A program made the position numbers and the translations under genes. Positions 56,001-61,905 of a stretch of DNA of 64,000 nt are shown piece after piece; position 1 is the stretch's first letter, and every line of letters begins with the position of its first letter. Location: the NCBI RefSeq assembly GCF_023053635.1, contig NC_086178.1, positions 91,124,226-91,188,225 of the forward strand, given 5' to 3'. This stretch comes from Elgaria multicarinata webbii (taxonomy: Eukaryota > Chordata > Lepidosauria > Squamata > Anguidae). The notes beneath the pieces were generated by a model, which saw only the letters and a program-made list of their open reading frames with translations, was not told where the DNA came from and did no database searches.

Positions 56001-57056
56001 GCAAGTTTTATTGGGAGTAAACGCTACTGATTTCAATAGGGTTTGCTTCCAAGTATGCATGCATTCAGATTACAACTTTAGGGTACAACACTGATTGAAA
56101 AAAAGAAATCATAGGCACAATCCAACTAAAGTTAACTGGGAATAAGCACCACTGTAATGGGACCTACTTCTGAGTAGTCATCTATAAGATCATACTATTA
56201 GCCTACAATCCTATGCTCACTTAACTGGGAGTGGGTGTTGAATACACTTAACTTTGGGTTAGTTCTGCTGCGTTAGTTTCATCTCACAAGGTCTGGTAAG
56301 GCAACTCTGTTCAACTTCAAACCAAGCCTCCATAAACTATACGATTAGTTGCAAGATGTTCCTTACCGAACAATAGGATGTTCCAATACATTGTTGTTTT
56401 TAAGACATTTGTTAGTTTGTGTGACTCGCCGTTCAAACATTCATAACATGGCTGGTTAATTTTCATAACTCATTATAATCAGGGATTCGGATTTTTAATT
56501 CTGCAAAGAATTCCCAGCAGATCCAAGGATAAACGCACACACAGACATACCCCAAAATAAAAATATATTTGATTTTCATCAACCATTTCATGGCTATCAA
56601 AGGTAAGTGATGTTGAATTATTTTCTGTGTCACTGAATGTTGTATTTCCCAGGATCTCAGGAAGCAACAAATGCTCCCATTTTCAGGGACATTCAGTGGC
56701 AACATTTGGGTCCAGTTGTCACAGAGAACTGTCTCTGGAGATCCATTTGTTGTTGCCATGCCAATAAATCTTGCATAAAGAGACTGGACATATGAGCCTT
56801 CCTACTACTTCCTCCCCTTTTGTTGCTGCTTCGTGAACAGACCTTTTAGATATAGAATTGTATTCAGCAAATGACATTGGAAGAGTTTGTGTAAAGAAAG
56901 TTACAAACGCTCACATCAGTCAGAGATACTTTCAGATTCCATGTCCTCCTCCTCCTCCTGAGAGCACGAGTGCTGCATAGGTCTCTTACCTTTTGCCGCA
57001 GTTGCAAAGGAATAGAAAAGCAGCCAACAGTATCTTGAAAGTGCCTGCGAGTTCAT
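29241..57056 (-). CDS. Microsomal triglyceride transfer protein-like, complete 18-exon gene
   Basis: Large lipid transfer protein of the MTTP/vitellogenin/apoB family. MTTP works in the ER lumen with protein disulfide isomerase and loads lipid onto apoB. Eighteen exons join in phase to 2652 nt, or 883 residues plus stop (human MTTP has 894). Residues 1-22 are a signal peptide. About 23-300 match the N-terminal beta-barrel, 300-600 the helical domain and 600-883 the lipid-cavity sheets. Best match is exon 15 (GMSAVLLDVQLRPVAFFEGY; human [20 protein letters not shown]); exons 2, 3 and 6 are much more divergent. R538 and E568 match human R540 and E570 of the structural salt bridge, and T588 replaces S590. 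The divergence and the ADAMTS14 neighbourhood (human MTTP is on 4q, ADAMTS14 on 10q) make this a paralog, not MTTP itself. It looks intact. Partner and cargo are unknown. Confidence 0.93.
29588..29712. mobile_element. hAT-like MITE, family A (copy 6)
   Basis: The ends 'tggtcttcccctatcctggt' and 'accaggattggagaaggctg' are inverted. The flanks ATCTAAAG (29580-29587) and ACCTAAAG (29713-29720) match at 7 of 8. It lies in intron 17 of the MTTP-like gene. Confidence 0.78.
30060..30640 (+). repeat. Dispersed ~0.55-kb repeat, family H (copy 1)
   Basis: Matches 46680-47210 in order and orientation. Shared points are 'gtttgggattccagcctgcc', the hairpin CTTGGGGTTCCCCCAAG followed by 'cctgct', 'gtgaagtt', and 'gccaaggcctcc' near the end. 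It lies in intron 17. Confidence 0.55.
31433..31890. mobile_element. DNA-transposon MITE, family B (copy 3), CNNNG TSD
   Basis: The ends GGCATGTCTAGACC and GGTCTAGACATGCC are 14-bp perfect inverse complements. The 5-bp repeat CCCTG lies at 31428-31432 and 31891-31895. It is 458 bp and in the same orientation as copy 1. Confidence 0.9.
32007..32413. mobile_element. hAT-like MITE, family L (copy 1) with perfect 8-bp TSD
   Basis: The ends TAGGGATGT and ACATCCCTA are inverted. The perfect 8-bp repeat GCTATGTG lies at 31999-32006 and 32414-32421. The interior 'tccattctgtctg' is shared with 52828-53090. Confidence 0.85.
32762..32900. mobile_element. Short family B element (copy 4), CNNNG TSD
   Basis: Only 139 bp. 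The ends GCCCTTTCTACACC and GGTGTAGACATGCC are inverted, and the 5-bp repeat CTCAG lies at 32757-32761 and 32901-32905. It keeps the outer 'gggatcatccc'-type segments and lacks the middle of the long copies. Confidence 0.85.
33605..33775 (-). CDS. MTTP-like exon 17
   Basis: The acceptor is cattacag and the donor is gtaagtta. It encodes GAMTIDFQAELDAPFYQATL and onwards to MCLRLTEDQVSYR, aligning with human TVVITTDITVDSSFVKAGL..VCMQMDKDEAPFR. It enters and leaves at phase 2. Confidence 0.93.
33893..34065 (-). repeat. Dispersed reptile repeat fragment
   Basis: Contains 'ggtccatctagtccaatatg' and 'cacagtggcc', the complement of the family at 1-350. Confidence 0.6.
34332..34540. mobile_element. 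Family E MITE
   Basis: The ends CCTGTTCAGACAACACATTA and TTAGCATGCTTTCTGAACAGG are inverted, with 'aaccatg' motifs inside. It lies in intron 16 of the MTTP-like gene. Confidence 0.7.
34886..34924 (+). repeat. (TC)n microsatellite
   Basis: Uninterrupted 39-bp CT run in intron 16. Confidence 0.97.
35680..35890 (-). mobile_element. tRNA-derived SINE, reverse orientation
   Basis: Complement of the SINE at 47715-47960. It runs from a Bov-B-like tail ('acatttatatcccacctttt'), through 'acaacaacaaccctgtgtgg', to the tRNA-like head ('agccactacaccacac'). Confidence 0.83.
36014..36138 (-). CDS. MTTP-like exon 16
   Basis: The acceptor is gctgcatag and the donor is gtatgtaa. It encodes LQSGLQAVITLQGGLGLDVS and onwards, matching human [20 protein letters not shown]. 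It leaves at phase 2. Confidence 0.94.
36206..36296. repeat. Short palindromic repeat, family J
   Basis: Arms 'cagtcctattccgatctact' and 'gtgcatataggattccaacc' flank the core 'gccattggattcagtggggc'. Confidence 0.6.
36416..36530. mobile_element. hAT-like MITE, family A (copy 7) with TSD
   Basis: Palindromic body ('ctccagatgtgatgaactac' against 'ttccaacacatctggag'). Flanks TCTAAATCA at 36407-36415 and 36531-36539 are identical, consistent with an 8-9-bp duplication. Confidence 0.85.
36975..37085. repeat. Family J repeat
   Basis: Contains 'attgaaatcaattggactaa' and 'tcagttccattgatttcact', an inverted pair of the family J core. Confidence 0.5.
37291..37512 (-). CDS. MTTP-like exon 15
   Basis: The acceptor is cattcttag and the donor is gtatcagt. 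It encodes 74 residues with GMSAVLLDVQLRPVAFFEGY and TDLMSKVLTSSGEPTNVVKG, the best-conserved MTTP block in the window. It is phase 0 at both ends. Confidence 0.97.
37660..38060 (+). repeat. Old repeat remnants and retroposon tail in intron 14
   Basis: 'attatcgtgggaaatctcac' and its surroundings look like an old inverted repeat. 37920-38060 ends in 'ccaccttgggaggattt..aaataaataat', a retroposon-like 3' tail. Classification is uncertain. Confidence 0.35.
38129..38253 (-). CDS. MTTP-like exon 14
   Basis: The acceptor is ccctttcag and the donor is gtcttgca. It encodes VTNDTLSTFSLDLLFSDFGI, then LRKSITSFNIRSHRGHQLQA-AQ, aligning with human [20 protein letters not shown]. A sequon NDT is near residue 625. 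The gtcttg donor is weak, but it is fixed by frame and by the human boundary. Confidence 0.9.
39297..39397 (-). CDS. MTTP-like exon 13
   Basis: The acceptor is cctcccag and the donor is gtgacttc. It encodes QVIKDVLKDPQINNYYFLSP and onwards to SGPLAG, aligning with human [20 protein letters not shown]. It enters at phase 2 and leaves at phase 1. Confidence 0.92.
40187..40406. repeat. 220-bp fold-back in intron 12
   Basis: The arms AGAAGCTTTCACTTCCACTT and AAGTGGAAGTGGAAGCTTCT pair and continue inward ('ctaaccaga' with 'tctggttag', 'ttacattggaattc' with 'gaatgtaa'). It is probably a DNA-transposon derivative. A family E end lies just outside at 40015-40080. Confidence 0.65.
40950..41135 (-). 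repeat. Dispersed reptile repeat ('ggaagctgcctta' family)
   Basis: Contains 'cctgagacattgaaaagctg' and 'gacattactggactaaatgg', the complement of the family seen at 11665 and 22175. Confidence 0.5.
41306..41520 (-). CDS. MTTP-like exon 12
   Basis: The acceptor is ggcaccag and the donor is gtaaaaat. It encodes VKMAMKRIFHQVRQRYQKIS, then RVAAAEILLDNDPSPMDF and EPEMAQFLLSKIQGIL. It contains R538 and E568, equal to human R540 and E570, while F526 replaces Y528. It leaves at phase 2. Confidence 0.95.
41690..42060 (+). repeat. Dispersed repeat, family K
   Basis: Shares 'ggccaaatctgtcct', 'cttttgcgtagttt' and 'attctaaaggttgac' with 5980-6130. The 189-codon reverse open frame spanning it is a by-product. 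Confidence 0.45.
42469..42681 (-). CDS. MTTP-like exon 11
   Basis: The acceptor is ataaaacag and the donor is gtacggga. It encodes 71 residues with [20 protein letters not shown], matching human [20 protein letters not shown] in the helical domain. It is phase 0 at both ends. Confidence 0.95.
42814..42921 (-). CDS. MTTP-like exon 10
   Basis: The acceptor is ctcttgcag and the donor is gtgagtcg. It encodes WETGNIVIGSVIGKLCRMQL and onwards, equivalent to human [20 protein letters not shown]. The intron to exon 11 is only 132 bp. Confidence 0.93.
42960..42995 (+). repeat. (GT)18 microsatellite
   Basis: Uninterrupted TG run in intron 9 of the MTTP-like gene. Confidence 0.97.
43438..43800. mobile_element. 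Family B element (copy 6), right end lost
   Basis: The left end GGCATGGCTACACC and interior ('agatcctccccctcagt', 'gctcctgaagagctctgtgc', 'cgcagtctcaagacgatccc') match copy 2. The right terminus is missing and the sequence runs into (AAAT)n and a family A-like palindrome. Confidence 0.72.
43828..43935. mobile_element. hAT-like MITE, family A-like (diverged)
   Basis: Contains 'cttaccactcccatcacccc', 'tggctatgctggctagcc' and 'aaaacatctggacagcccag', the family A order, without clean ends. Confidence 0.5.
44186..44354 (-). CDS. MTTP-like exon 9
   Basis: The acceptor is tctttcag and the donor is gtaagtag. It encodes VEAAVAAQSTASLAALSEFL and FLYAAAFSPRPSKELLRMVL, matching human [20 protein letters not shown]. 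It enters at phase 2. Confidence 0.95.
44642..44851 (+). repeat. Long polypyrimidine tract with (CT)n
   Basis: About 210 bp almost purely C and T on this strand, ending in (CT)n at 44793-44830 and (TCC)n. It is polypurine on the transcribed-sense strand of intron 8. It generates open frames on both strands that are not genes. Confidence 0.9.
45646..45800 (-). CDS. MTTP-like exon 8
   Basis: The acceptor is gttactttag and the donor is gtaagtaa. It encodes LKTYLKTLSEQVKMDLSEAS and VVQMLRDAKKRDILTLLKKA, equivalent to human [20 protein letters not shown]. It leaves at phase 2. Confidence 0.93.
45801..46428 (-). other. MTTP-like intron 7, nothing recognised
   Basis: AT-rich unique-looking sequence without nameable repeats or coding signals. 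Confidence 0.5.
46429..46579 (-). CDS. MTTP-like exon 7
   Basis: The acceptor is tctcttcag and the donor is gtgagcgg. It encodes RQHLELVSQMPGSKELPQKS and onwards to RICTECQK. The CxxC pair sits where human MTTP has CKGC. It enters at phase 2. Confidence 0.93.
46680..47210 (+). repeat. Dispersed ~0.55-kb repeat, family H (copy 2)
   Basis: Second copy of the repeat at 30060-30640, with GAGCATGCTC and the CTTGGGGTTCCCCCAAG hairpin. It lies in intron 6. Confidence 0.55.
47274..47413 (-). CDS. MTTP-like exon 6
   Basis: The acceptor is cctttcacag and the donor is gttagttc. It encodes IFGVLWQPTSKTHYSMEGSL and onwards, aligning with human [20 protein letters not shown]. A sequon NIT lies near the end. 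It enters in phase 0 and leaves at phase 2. Confidence 0.91.
47715..47960 (+). mobile_element. tRNA-derived SINE, best-preserved copy
   Basis: A box TGGTGTAGTGG, B box GGTTCTAGTCC, central region 'actgggtgactttgggccag' and 'cacagggttgttgttgt', and 3' end GGATATAAATGTAATAA with an (AAAT) tail. It lies in intron 5. Confidence 0.88.
48345..49155. mobile_element. Probable composite DNA element with nested family I copy
   Basis: The outer ends 'cacattcacacataatgata' and 'attgctatgtgtgacttcg' are imperfect inverted repeats, and 'gaatcctggttta' pairs with 'aggaatcctgga'. Inside, 48450-48780 matches the GC-rich repeat at 3190-3545 in reverse, suggesting a nested insertion. 48715-48752 is a small hairpin on GAAAAAGTCAGGG. 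Confidence 0.45.
49247..49363 (-). CDS. MTTP-like exon 5 (GC donor)
   Basis: The acceptor is gttgtttag. It encodes EDISGSCQVTYVVSENSVLK, then TKDLHSCIRPKFGFSSINE, aligning with human VDISGNCKVTYQ..CKIARSGFTTPNQ. The expected exon end is followed by GCAAGT, a GC donor. It keeps phase 0 with exon 6 and ends where the human exon ends; nearby GT sites shift the frame or add residues. Confidence 0.85.
49500..50037 (+). mobile_element. L2-type LINE, reverse-transcriptase C-terminus and 3' end
   Basis: Encodes TYKAFHCLAPSYLSSLISHY, then RALRSSDAVFLACPRVST, PYAWNALPEHLR and FKAQLKTFIFLKLLKLDF, the C-terminus of a jockey/L2 reverse transcriptase. The 3' UTR has 'cctatgcggcagggtctcgc' and ends in the hairpin 'gtacagcaccatgtacattg' plus (AAT)n at 49990-50034. 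It differs in 3' end from the LINE at 14391 and lies in intron 4. Confidence 0.83.
50623..50730 (-). CDS. MTTP-like exon 4
   Basis: The acceptor is ccctttgcag and the donor is gtacaagg. It encodes VKGIYEDKAGSPLTLELKRG and LVSLFQFQTHIGTVTE, matching human [22 protein letters not shown]. It is phase 0 at both ends. The reading frame stays open past the donor, but that part has no MTTP likeness. Confidence 0.93.
51220..51301 (+). repeat. Dispersed reptile repeat fragment
   Basis: Ends 'ggtctgatccagcgtggctc' and 'ttcttatgttctta', the 3' end of the family at 1-350. Confidence 0.65.
52164..52310. mobile_element. hAT-like MITE, family A (copy 9)
   Basis: The ends CAACCTTCCCCAACCAGG and CTAGTTGTGGAAGGCTG are inverted; 'ccatcatccccagccagcat' faces 'gctggctgagggtgatgg'. 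The target duplication is unclear. Confidence 0.78.
52586..52817. repeat. MITE-like repeat, family F (copy 2)
   Basis: The ends 'cccttccagacggagggctc' and 'aaaagcctcatctggaagc' are inverted. The interior 'ctctttaatggatttttgta' matches 23575-23765. It lies in intron 3. Confidence 0.6.
52828..53090. mobile_element. hAT-like MITE, family L (copy 2)
   Basis: The ends AGGGATGTACAG and TCTGACATCCCTA are inverted. The flanks CTTACCCA and CTTACTCC match at 6 of 8. It sits beside the family F element. Confidence 0.65.
53329..53463 (-). CDS. MTTP-like exon 3
   Basis: The acceptor is gggaacttag and the donor is gtaggtta. It encodes IHDLQVSHDLEQRQNETVKS and onwards to QQPVFLHWSNGK. Only the ends resemble human (MKDVNVENVN and RPTLLHLIHGK). 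Two sequons, NET (N100) and NAT (N114), are present. It is the most divergent exon but fits exactly in frame and position. Confidence 0.87.
53594..53672. repeat. Family J repeat
   Basis: Arms 'tgcaatcctatacaagcttg' and 'gcggtgtataggatcgca'. Confidence 0.5.
54255..54335 (+). mobile_element. hAT-like MITE, family A, left half only
   Basis: Reads 'cccttccccaacctggtgcc' to 'atcaactcccatta', then loses similarity. Confidence 0.55.
54627..54814 (-). CDS. MTTP-like exon 2
   Basis: The acceptor is cttttacag and the donor is gtcagtga. It encodes FQSGIVYQYRYSLDGHLHYL and onwards to VDVQLLWRNANDAGEQLLQV-Q, matching human [21 protein letters not shown]. The frame is open past the donor, but exon 3 supplies the matching continuation, so the donor after CAA is preferred. 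Confidence 0.92.
55016..55762. mobile_element. Long GC-rich family B element (copy 5), CNNNG TSD
   Basis: 747 bp. The ends AGCCTTGCTAGACC and ATCTACCACGGC are diverged inverted repeats. The 5-bp repeat CTCAG lies at 55011-55015 and 55763-55767. It shares 'catttggatgcacagg'-type and 'gccattttt' segments with the shorter copies, and the centre is a cytosine-rich tract. It lies in intron 1. Open frames of 93-159 codons on both strands here are composition artefacts. Confidence 0.7.
55985..56212. repeat. Two adjacent family J repeats
   Basis: 55985-56085 ('tattgggagtaaacgctact') and 56111-56212 ('aatccaactaaagttaactg' with 'gacctacttctgagtagtca') are diverged neighbouring copies in intron 1. Confidence 0.45.
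56990..57056 (-). CDS. MTTP-like exon 1 (signal peptide)
   Basis: The start ATG is at 57056-57054 in context CACCATGA. It encodes MNSQALSRYCWLLFYSFATA-AK, a short signal peptide with Arg8 and a hydrophobic core, as needed for an ER-lumen protein. The donor is gtaagaga. No other in-frame ATG lies upstream nearby. Human exon 1 also ends at the signal peptide. Confidence 0.85.
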
Positions 57057-57200
57057 GGTGCGGGTGATGGTGTGCAAACAGAAATGCACTGATGGGCAGA
57101 GAATCCAATGGGGAGGGTGCGGAGGAATTAAACAAAAGAACGAAAAGAAGACCCCATAAGCCTAGCTTCGGAAGATCATGTGGTCAGCCTTGACTTGCTT
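57057..57200 (-). promoter_or_regulatory. Proximal upstream region of the MTTP-like gene
   Basis: On the reverse strand the sequence just upstream of the ATG has an inverted CCAAT box (CCCATTGGAT, ~57110), and TTTGTTTAATTCC about 25 bases further up, a possible HNF1/forkhead-like site. No TATA box is obvious. These are motif readings only. Confidence 0.3.
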
Positions 57201-57522
57201 CCTATCCCCAAATTACACATCATAGAGAAAGCAAATGATTAATCTGCAGCAGAAGCAGCAGAAAAACCAACAACCCAAAAAACTCAAAGGCTAGAATGCC
57301 TATCAATATTTACAAAAGCTCTAAGGAGAAAATGCAGAATAGGCCAGCCTTTGGAATTAGCTTGTGCATGTTCCACCCTGGTGTCTCACTCTTTCACTTA
57401 TGAAATATACTCTTTTTATTCCGTACCCATGAGCCATCTCTGTGAGAAAGTACTGAAAAGGCCGCCTCCTCCCTCTCCAAAGGGAAATTGACATGGGAAA
57501 ATTGCCAAAGCAGCAAAAAGAG

Positions 57523-57523
<1 letters not shown>

Positions 57524-57566
<43 letters not shown>
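57524..57566 (+). repeat. (TC)n microsatellite
   Basis: 43-bp CT run in the upstream flank of the MTTP-like gene. Confidence 0.97.
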
Positions 57567-57570
<4 letters not shown>

Positions 57571-58202
57571 CCCCCTTTTACCAGTTTTTCAACCTAAGAG
57601 GCTCAGTGTTCCAGCCTCTACGATCAAATTACTTCAAGATGCAGTCTGTAGAGAGGAAAAAGCAGGGGTTTGTAAATAAATGAACTTCTTGGGGGAACGA
57701 GCGCATAACGCGCACACAACAAAGCCAGCCAGGGAAATTTTCATTTTAGTTTGTGTCAAGTTTGTGCCAAGTGTTGTCTCTCTGCTGTGTAGGCACACTA
57801 GTACGCAAATTTAGGCAGCCAGTTCTTTTGATATTATTAAACTGGTGAGTACCACTAGTAAGTATTTCACAACACCAACATTAGGTGCTTTCTCAATAAA
57901 AAAGGAGGAACAGTCCCTTTATGTGAGAGTTTTCCCATTATTGAGGGCTGTGCCCAAGTGTAGGCACTTTGCAAATTTGTTATGCGGCTTCAGGTTTCTA
58001 TGTCAGGGGCTTAAGTGCAGAAAGGCTAGTTCCCACATGCATTCTCACAACTGGATGACCCTCAGCTCCCAAGTGACTCCATTTAAAAGCATTGTGTTTG
58101 AGCCAATGTGAGGTCTGTGATGTCCCATTGCTAACATCTACCATGGCCTGGGTATAAATATCTAAAGCAAGTGTCACAAGCCAAACGTTTTTGACATTTA
58201 GA

Positions 58203-58432
58203 CCTGATCAGACAACACACTACACCATGGTTATGCTGCTAACCCTTTTGCAGCAAGTAGTTAGTGAGTGTGTTTAAACCGAGCTTATGTAACCACCATG
58301 GTTAGGAATGGTTCACATGACACTCTAAGTCAAGGTTCACACAACACACGAAACCATAATGTTTAGCTCAAAATACTTAACCACCGTAGCTTAGTGTGTT
58401 GTCTGAACAAGGTTTTACTGATAAAACCTGAC
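58203..58432. mobile_element. Family E MITE
   Basis: The ends CCTGATCAGACAACACACTA and TTAGTGTGTTGTCTGAACAAGG are inverted, with several 'aaccatg' motifs inside. Confidence 0.75.
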
Positions 58433-58499
58433 ATTTATAATGGAACAGAACAAGTCTTTGGACACACATATTTCTGAAATTCACCAGTCAATCTCAGAA

Positions 58500-59150
58500 A
58501 AAACTGTTTCTACTATATTGTTCATATTCGCCTAAATTTTTATCATTTTTTTCTATTTATCTTTTAATTGTGATTTTAACAAAAACAAAACAAAATGTGA
58601 AGGAAAAAAGGACAAGAAATTACATGCATAGAAATATCAATGTTCCATTAAATACAACATTCTACAAAAAGAATAAACAAACAACAGATTATGTGTAAGC
58701 TTCAAGAAAAGCAGACCAAGTATCCATATATTTATCCATTCTGAATGCACCTATATACCACTTGTTCAAATGTTGATAGTGTTGTTTGTCCTCAATCGAT
58801 TGCATTATAGGAGGTGAACATTTATCCTTCCAATGTTGTAATATCAGTCTTTTTGCAGATATTACAACATTTCATCATTTATTAGTAAATGTCAACCTTT
58901 ATCAGGACAGTCTGGGAAATGTCCAGAATCATGAGGAAAGTAATTGCTTTTTAGATATGTTTTAGCAGATATAATGGATGTATTAACAACATTAAAATAA
59001 TTTGCAGTTGTTGTGGAGGTTAGTGCACAGAAATGTTTATTAGTTTGATGAAAGGTTCCATTTTGGCTTGACATTATCCTGTCTCCTCATAAGCCATGTC
59101 TTTGACCCTAATTATTTCCCCTTGACCCTAATTATTTCCCCTATAAACCT
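58500..59150. repeat. AT-rich repeat-like block, class unknown
   Basis: AT-rich with a tandem duplication 'ccctaattatttcccc' at about 59105-59142. It resembles LINE untranslated sequence in style, but I cannot assign it. Confidence 0.3.
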
Positions 59151-60594
59151 TTTATGACTGTAGGGTTCTAGCTTCTCCCTTACAGATCAAAATATGGATG
59201 GTCCTGGAAAAGTAAGCGAAGGGATGGAGGATGGAGCAGTGAGAAAAGACTGTGGCAGGAGAAACTGATGGAAGAATGAAGCAATAGTTGGGAGACATCA
59301 GATACTGGGATCATATTGACCCAGGTCTAGGAGCAGGACTGGCAGACCATATCCTAAAAGTAGGGGTTCAAGCCTGCTACCACAAAGACCCTTTCACACA
59401 CTATGCGGCCAGCTGGGATAACTTCCCACACTGTTGATATAACATGAGAAGCCATGTGTTATATGGGAGGAGCTTGACTTTCTGAAAACTAGAGCAATGA
59501 TCGCACGAGGTGGTGCAAATTGGTGGGATCACTGGAATGTCAGTCTTTGAAAATCTGGCATCATTTAAGCAAGGAAAATGTGCAATGATGCCATCTGCAA
59601 TTATGTCATTAGAATTAGAAGAATCAATGTCTTTTGATTGGTGGCGTTAGGAGCCATCTGTCTGGAATCACCCTTTACTTTAAAAACTAGGAGATACTAG
59701 AAGTTTGTTTCTAACGTAGCACTTTTTTCATTTAGCGCTGTTGTCACTGGGTGAATAGCAGGAGGGGAATGGTACAGTTGGAGCAGCACACTTGATAACA
59801 GCCGGAGGAACATGTCTTTCTATTTGGATTGATCTGGCTGGTTTTGCTTTTCATCCAGGCACGAGTGGAGCTGGAGAACTTCTGCAGTGCCGATTAGAAC
59901 TGAAAATAGAGAGCGCATTTAAAACGAGAAGGTTCGGTTAATTCATTACCAGCTAACGCGTGAAGTCAGAGACTGATTTGTAACCACATTTGCTTAACCA
60001 AAGGGAATCCATCATTTGCTGCCCTACCACCACCACCCGGTCACCCCCTAATATCAGGCCCACAAATCTACTTTAGGCAACTAAGTAACACAGTGTGACA
60101 AACAGGAACAAGATTATCTAGTCAAAGGTATTTCTAGGAGAGTTTGGCAGCTCTCAGAGAAGGAAATTCAAATGAACCAATCAATGGCCTGGGAGGACCT
60201 GCTTATGCATCCTCCATGGGAGGGCGAGTCAGGATTTCTGGTGCCTATAGATGCCTTCTCATGGCCTTTGCGCAGAAACATTTCTAGAAAGGAGAAGGGA
60301 ATTCGTCACACATGGTCTGAACGACGGCTGCATGGTTGCATCTGCAGAAGAACCAGTTGAGAATTCAGCTGGGTTGTATGAAATTGAAAGCGGAGGTGGC
60401 CCAAGACATTCTGGTGTCTGAAGCAGAAGATCAAAAAGGCCAACACAGTGGTGGTAAAGATAGATACGCATGCGCACACACGACACATTCCTGCCCTTTA
60501 ACTGATGGGCAACCTCCCCGTGCCAAACAGTAGGGCTGGCCTTGATCGAAAGCGTAAAGTGAGGCACAAATAGGAATTGTGGGGGAACTAACAT
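59151..60594. other. Upstream flank, nothing recognised
   Basis: No gene, named repeat or long coherent frame is seen. Short frames (up to 111 codons) overlap on both strands. Confidence 0.45.
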
Positions 60595-61322
60595 CTACCC
60601 CCTTGTCATGGTCAGATCACTTCCTATTGAGGTTTAGACTCTCGGCGGCCTTTCCCCTCTGCAAGGGTGGGGGGCCTATTAAAACGGTCCGCCCCCGGAG
60701 GCTAATGGACTCCGATGGATTCTAGAGGGCTCTGGGGGATTTTCCTGCTGATATGGCCGGTGCTCCTGTCGAAGCCCAGGTCGCTCTGTAGAATGCAGAG
60801 ATTCAAAGTGCTGGTATTGACATTTAAAGCTCTAAACAGTTTGGGGCCAGTTTATTTGAAGGAACGCCTCCTCCCATATGTACCTGCCCGGACCTTAAGA
60901 TCATCTACAGGGGCCCTTCTCCGTGAGCCCCTGCCAAAGGAAGTGAGGCAGGTGGCTACTAGGAGGAGGGCTTTCTCCGCTGTGGCACCCCGGTTGTGGA
61001 ATGAGCTCCCCAGAGAGGTCCACCTGGCGCCTACACTGTACTGCTTTCGTCGCCAGCTGAAGACCTTTTTATTCACTCAGTATTTTAACACTTAATTTTA
61101 ACTTAAATTTAAATTTTACTGTTTTAACTCTGTATTTTAATCTTATATCAATTTTGCTGCGTGGTTTTTTATCCTGGTTGTGCTTTTTATACTGTATTTT
61201 GTATTTGTACTTTTAACCTGTTGGTTGTTTTATTATGGTTTTAATTTTTGTGAACCGCCCAGAGAGCTTCGGCTATTGGGCGGTATAAAATTGTAATAAT
61301 AAATAAATAAATAAATAAATAC
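60595..61322 (+). mobile_element. L2-type LINE, internally deleted
   Basis: The left part translates to SWSDHFLLRFRLSAAFPLCK, the C-terminal SDH motif of the LINE apurinic endonuclease, and runs with two in-frame stops (near 60724 and 60789) to about 60795. It then joins [20 protein letters not shown] directly, the C-terminus of the reverse transcriptase, so the polymerase core is missing. The frame is open to the stop at 61095. The 3' UTR ends CGGCTATTGGGCGGTATAAA and (AAAT)n. It belongs to the same family as 14391-15230. Confidence 0.8.
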
Positions 61323-61479
61323 TGGGAAATGTTCTGCATAAAGTCAGAAGAAAAAATAACAACCTGCAGGACAGGTTTGGTAAAAAAAATTGCCAGCTGC
61401 TTGCACACCTTGGCTGGGAGAAACAGATGCCATGACCTGCAAGGCTGCCATCGCTTCTGCCTCCAGGCTGCTGATGCAG

Positions 61480-61482
61480 TTA

Positions 61483-61529
<47 letters not shown>

Positions 61530-61905
61530 TATAGCACCATCAATGTACATGGTGCTGTACAGAGTAAAACAGTAAATAACAAGGCCCTGCCGCATAGGCT
61601 TACAATCTAATAAAATCATAGTAAAACAATAAGGAGGGGAAGAGAATGCAAACAGGCACAGGGTAGGGTAAGCAGGCACAGGGTAGGGTAAAACTAACAG
61701 TATAAAGTCTGCACAACATCAAGTTTTAAAAGCTTTAGGAAAAAGAAAAGTTTTTAGTTGAGCTTTAAAAGCTGCGATTGAACTTGTAGTTCTCAAATGT
61801 TCTGAAAGAGCGTTCCAGGCGTAAGGGGCAGCAGAGGAAAATGGACGAAGCCGAGCAAGGGAAGTAGAGGCCCTTGGGCAGGCAAGAAACATGGCATCAG
61901 AAACA
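61480..61905 (-). mobile_element. L2-type LINE 3' end, reverse orientation
   Basis: (ATT)n/(ATTT)n at 61480-61530, then the complement of the 49500-50037 family: 'atagcaccatcaatgtacat', 'ccctgccgcataggcttaca', a 14-bp direct duplication of 'aggcacagggtagggtaa', and the reverse-transcriptase tail in complement up to about 61905. Its 3' end abuts that of the preceding LINE within about 160 bp, tail to tail. Confidence 0.8.

Noticed and set aside
29241-57056. Calling the reverse-strand gene MTTP itself, or vitellogenin
   Set aside because: Length and alignment fit MTTP rather than vitellogenin (no phosvitin, far shorter). Divergence and gene neighbourhood argue against the true MTTP ortholog.
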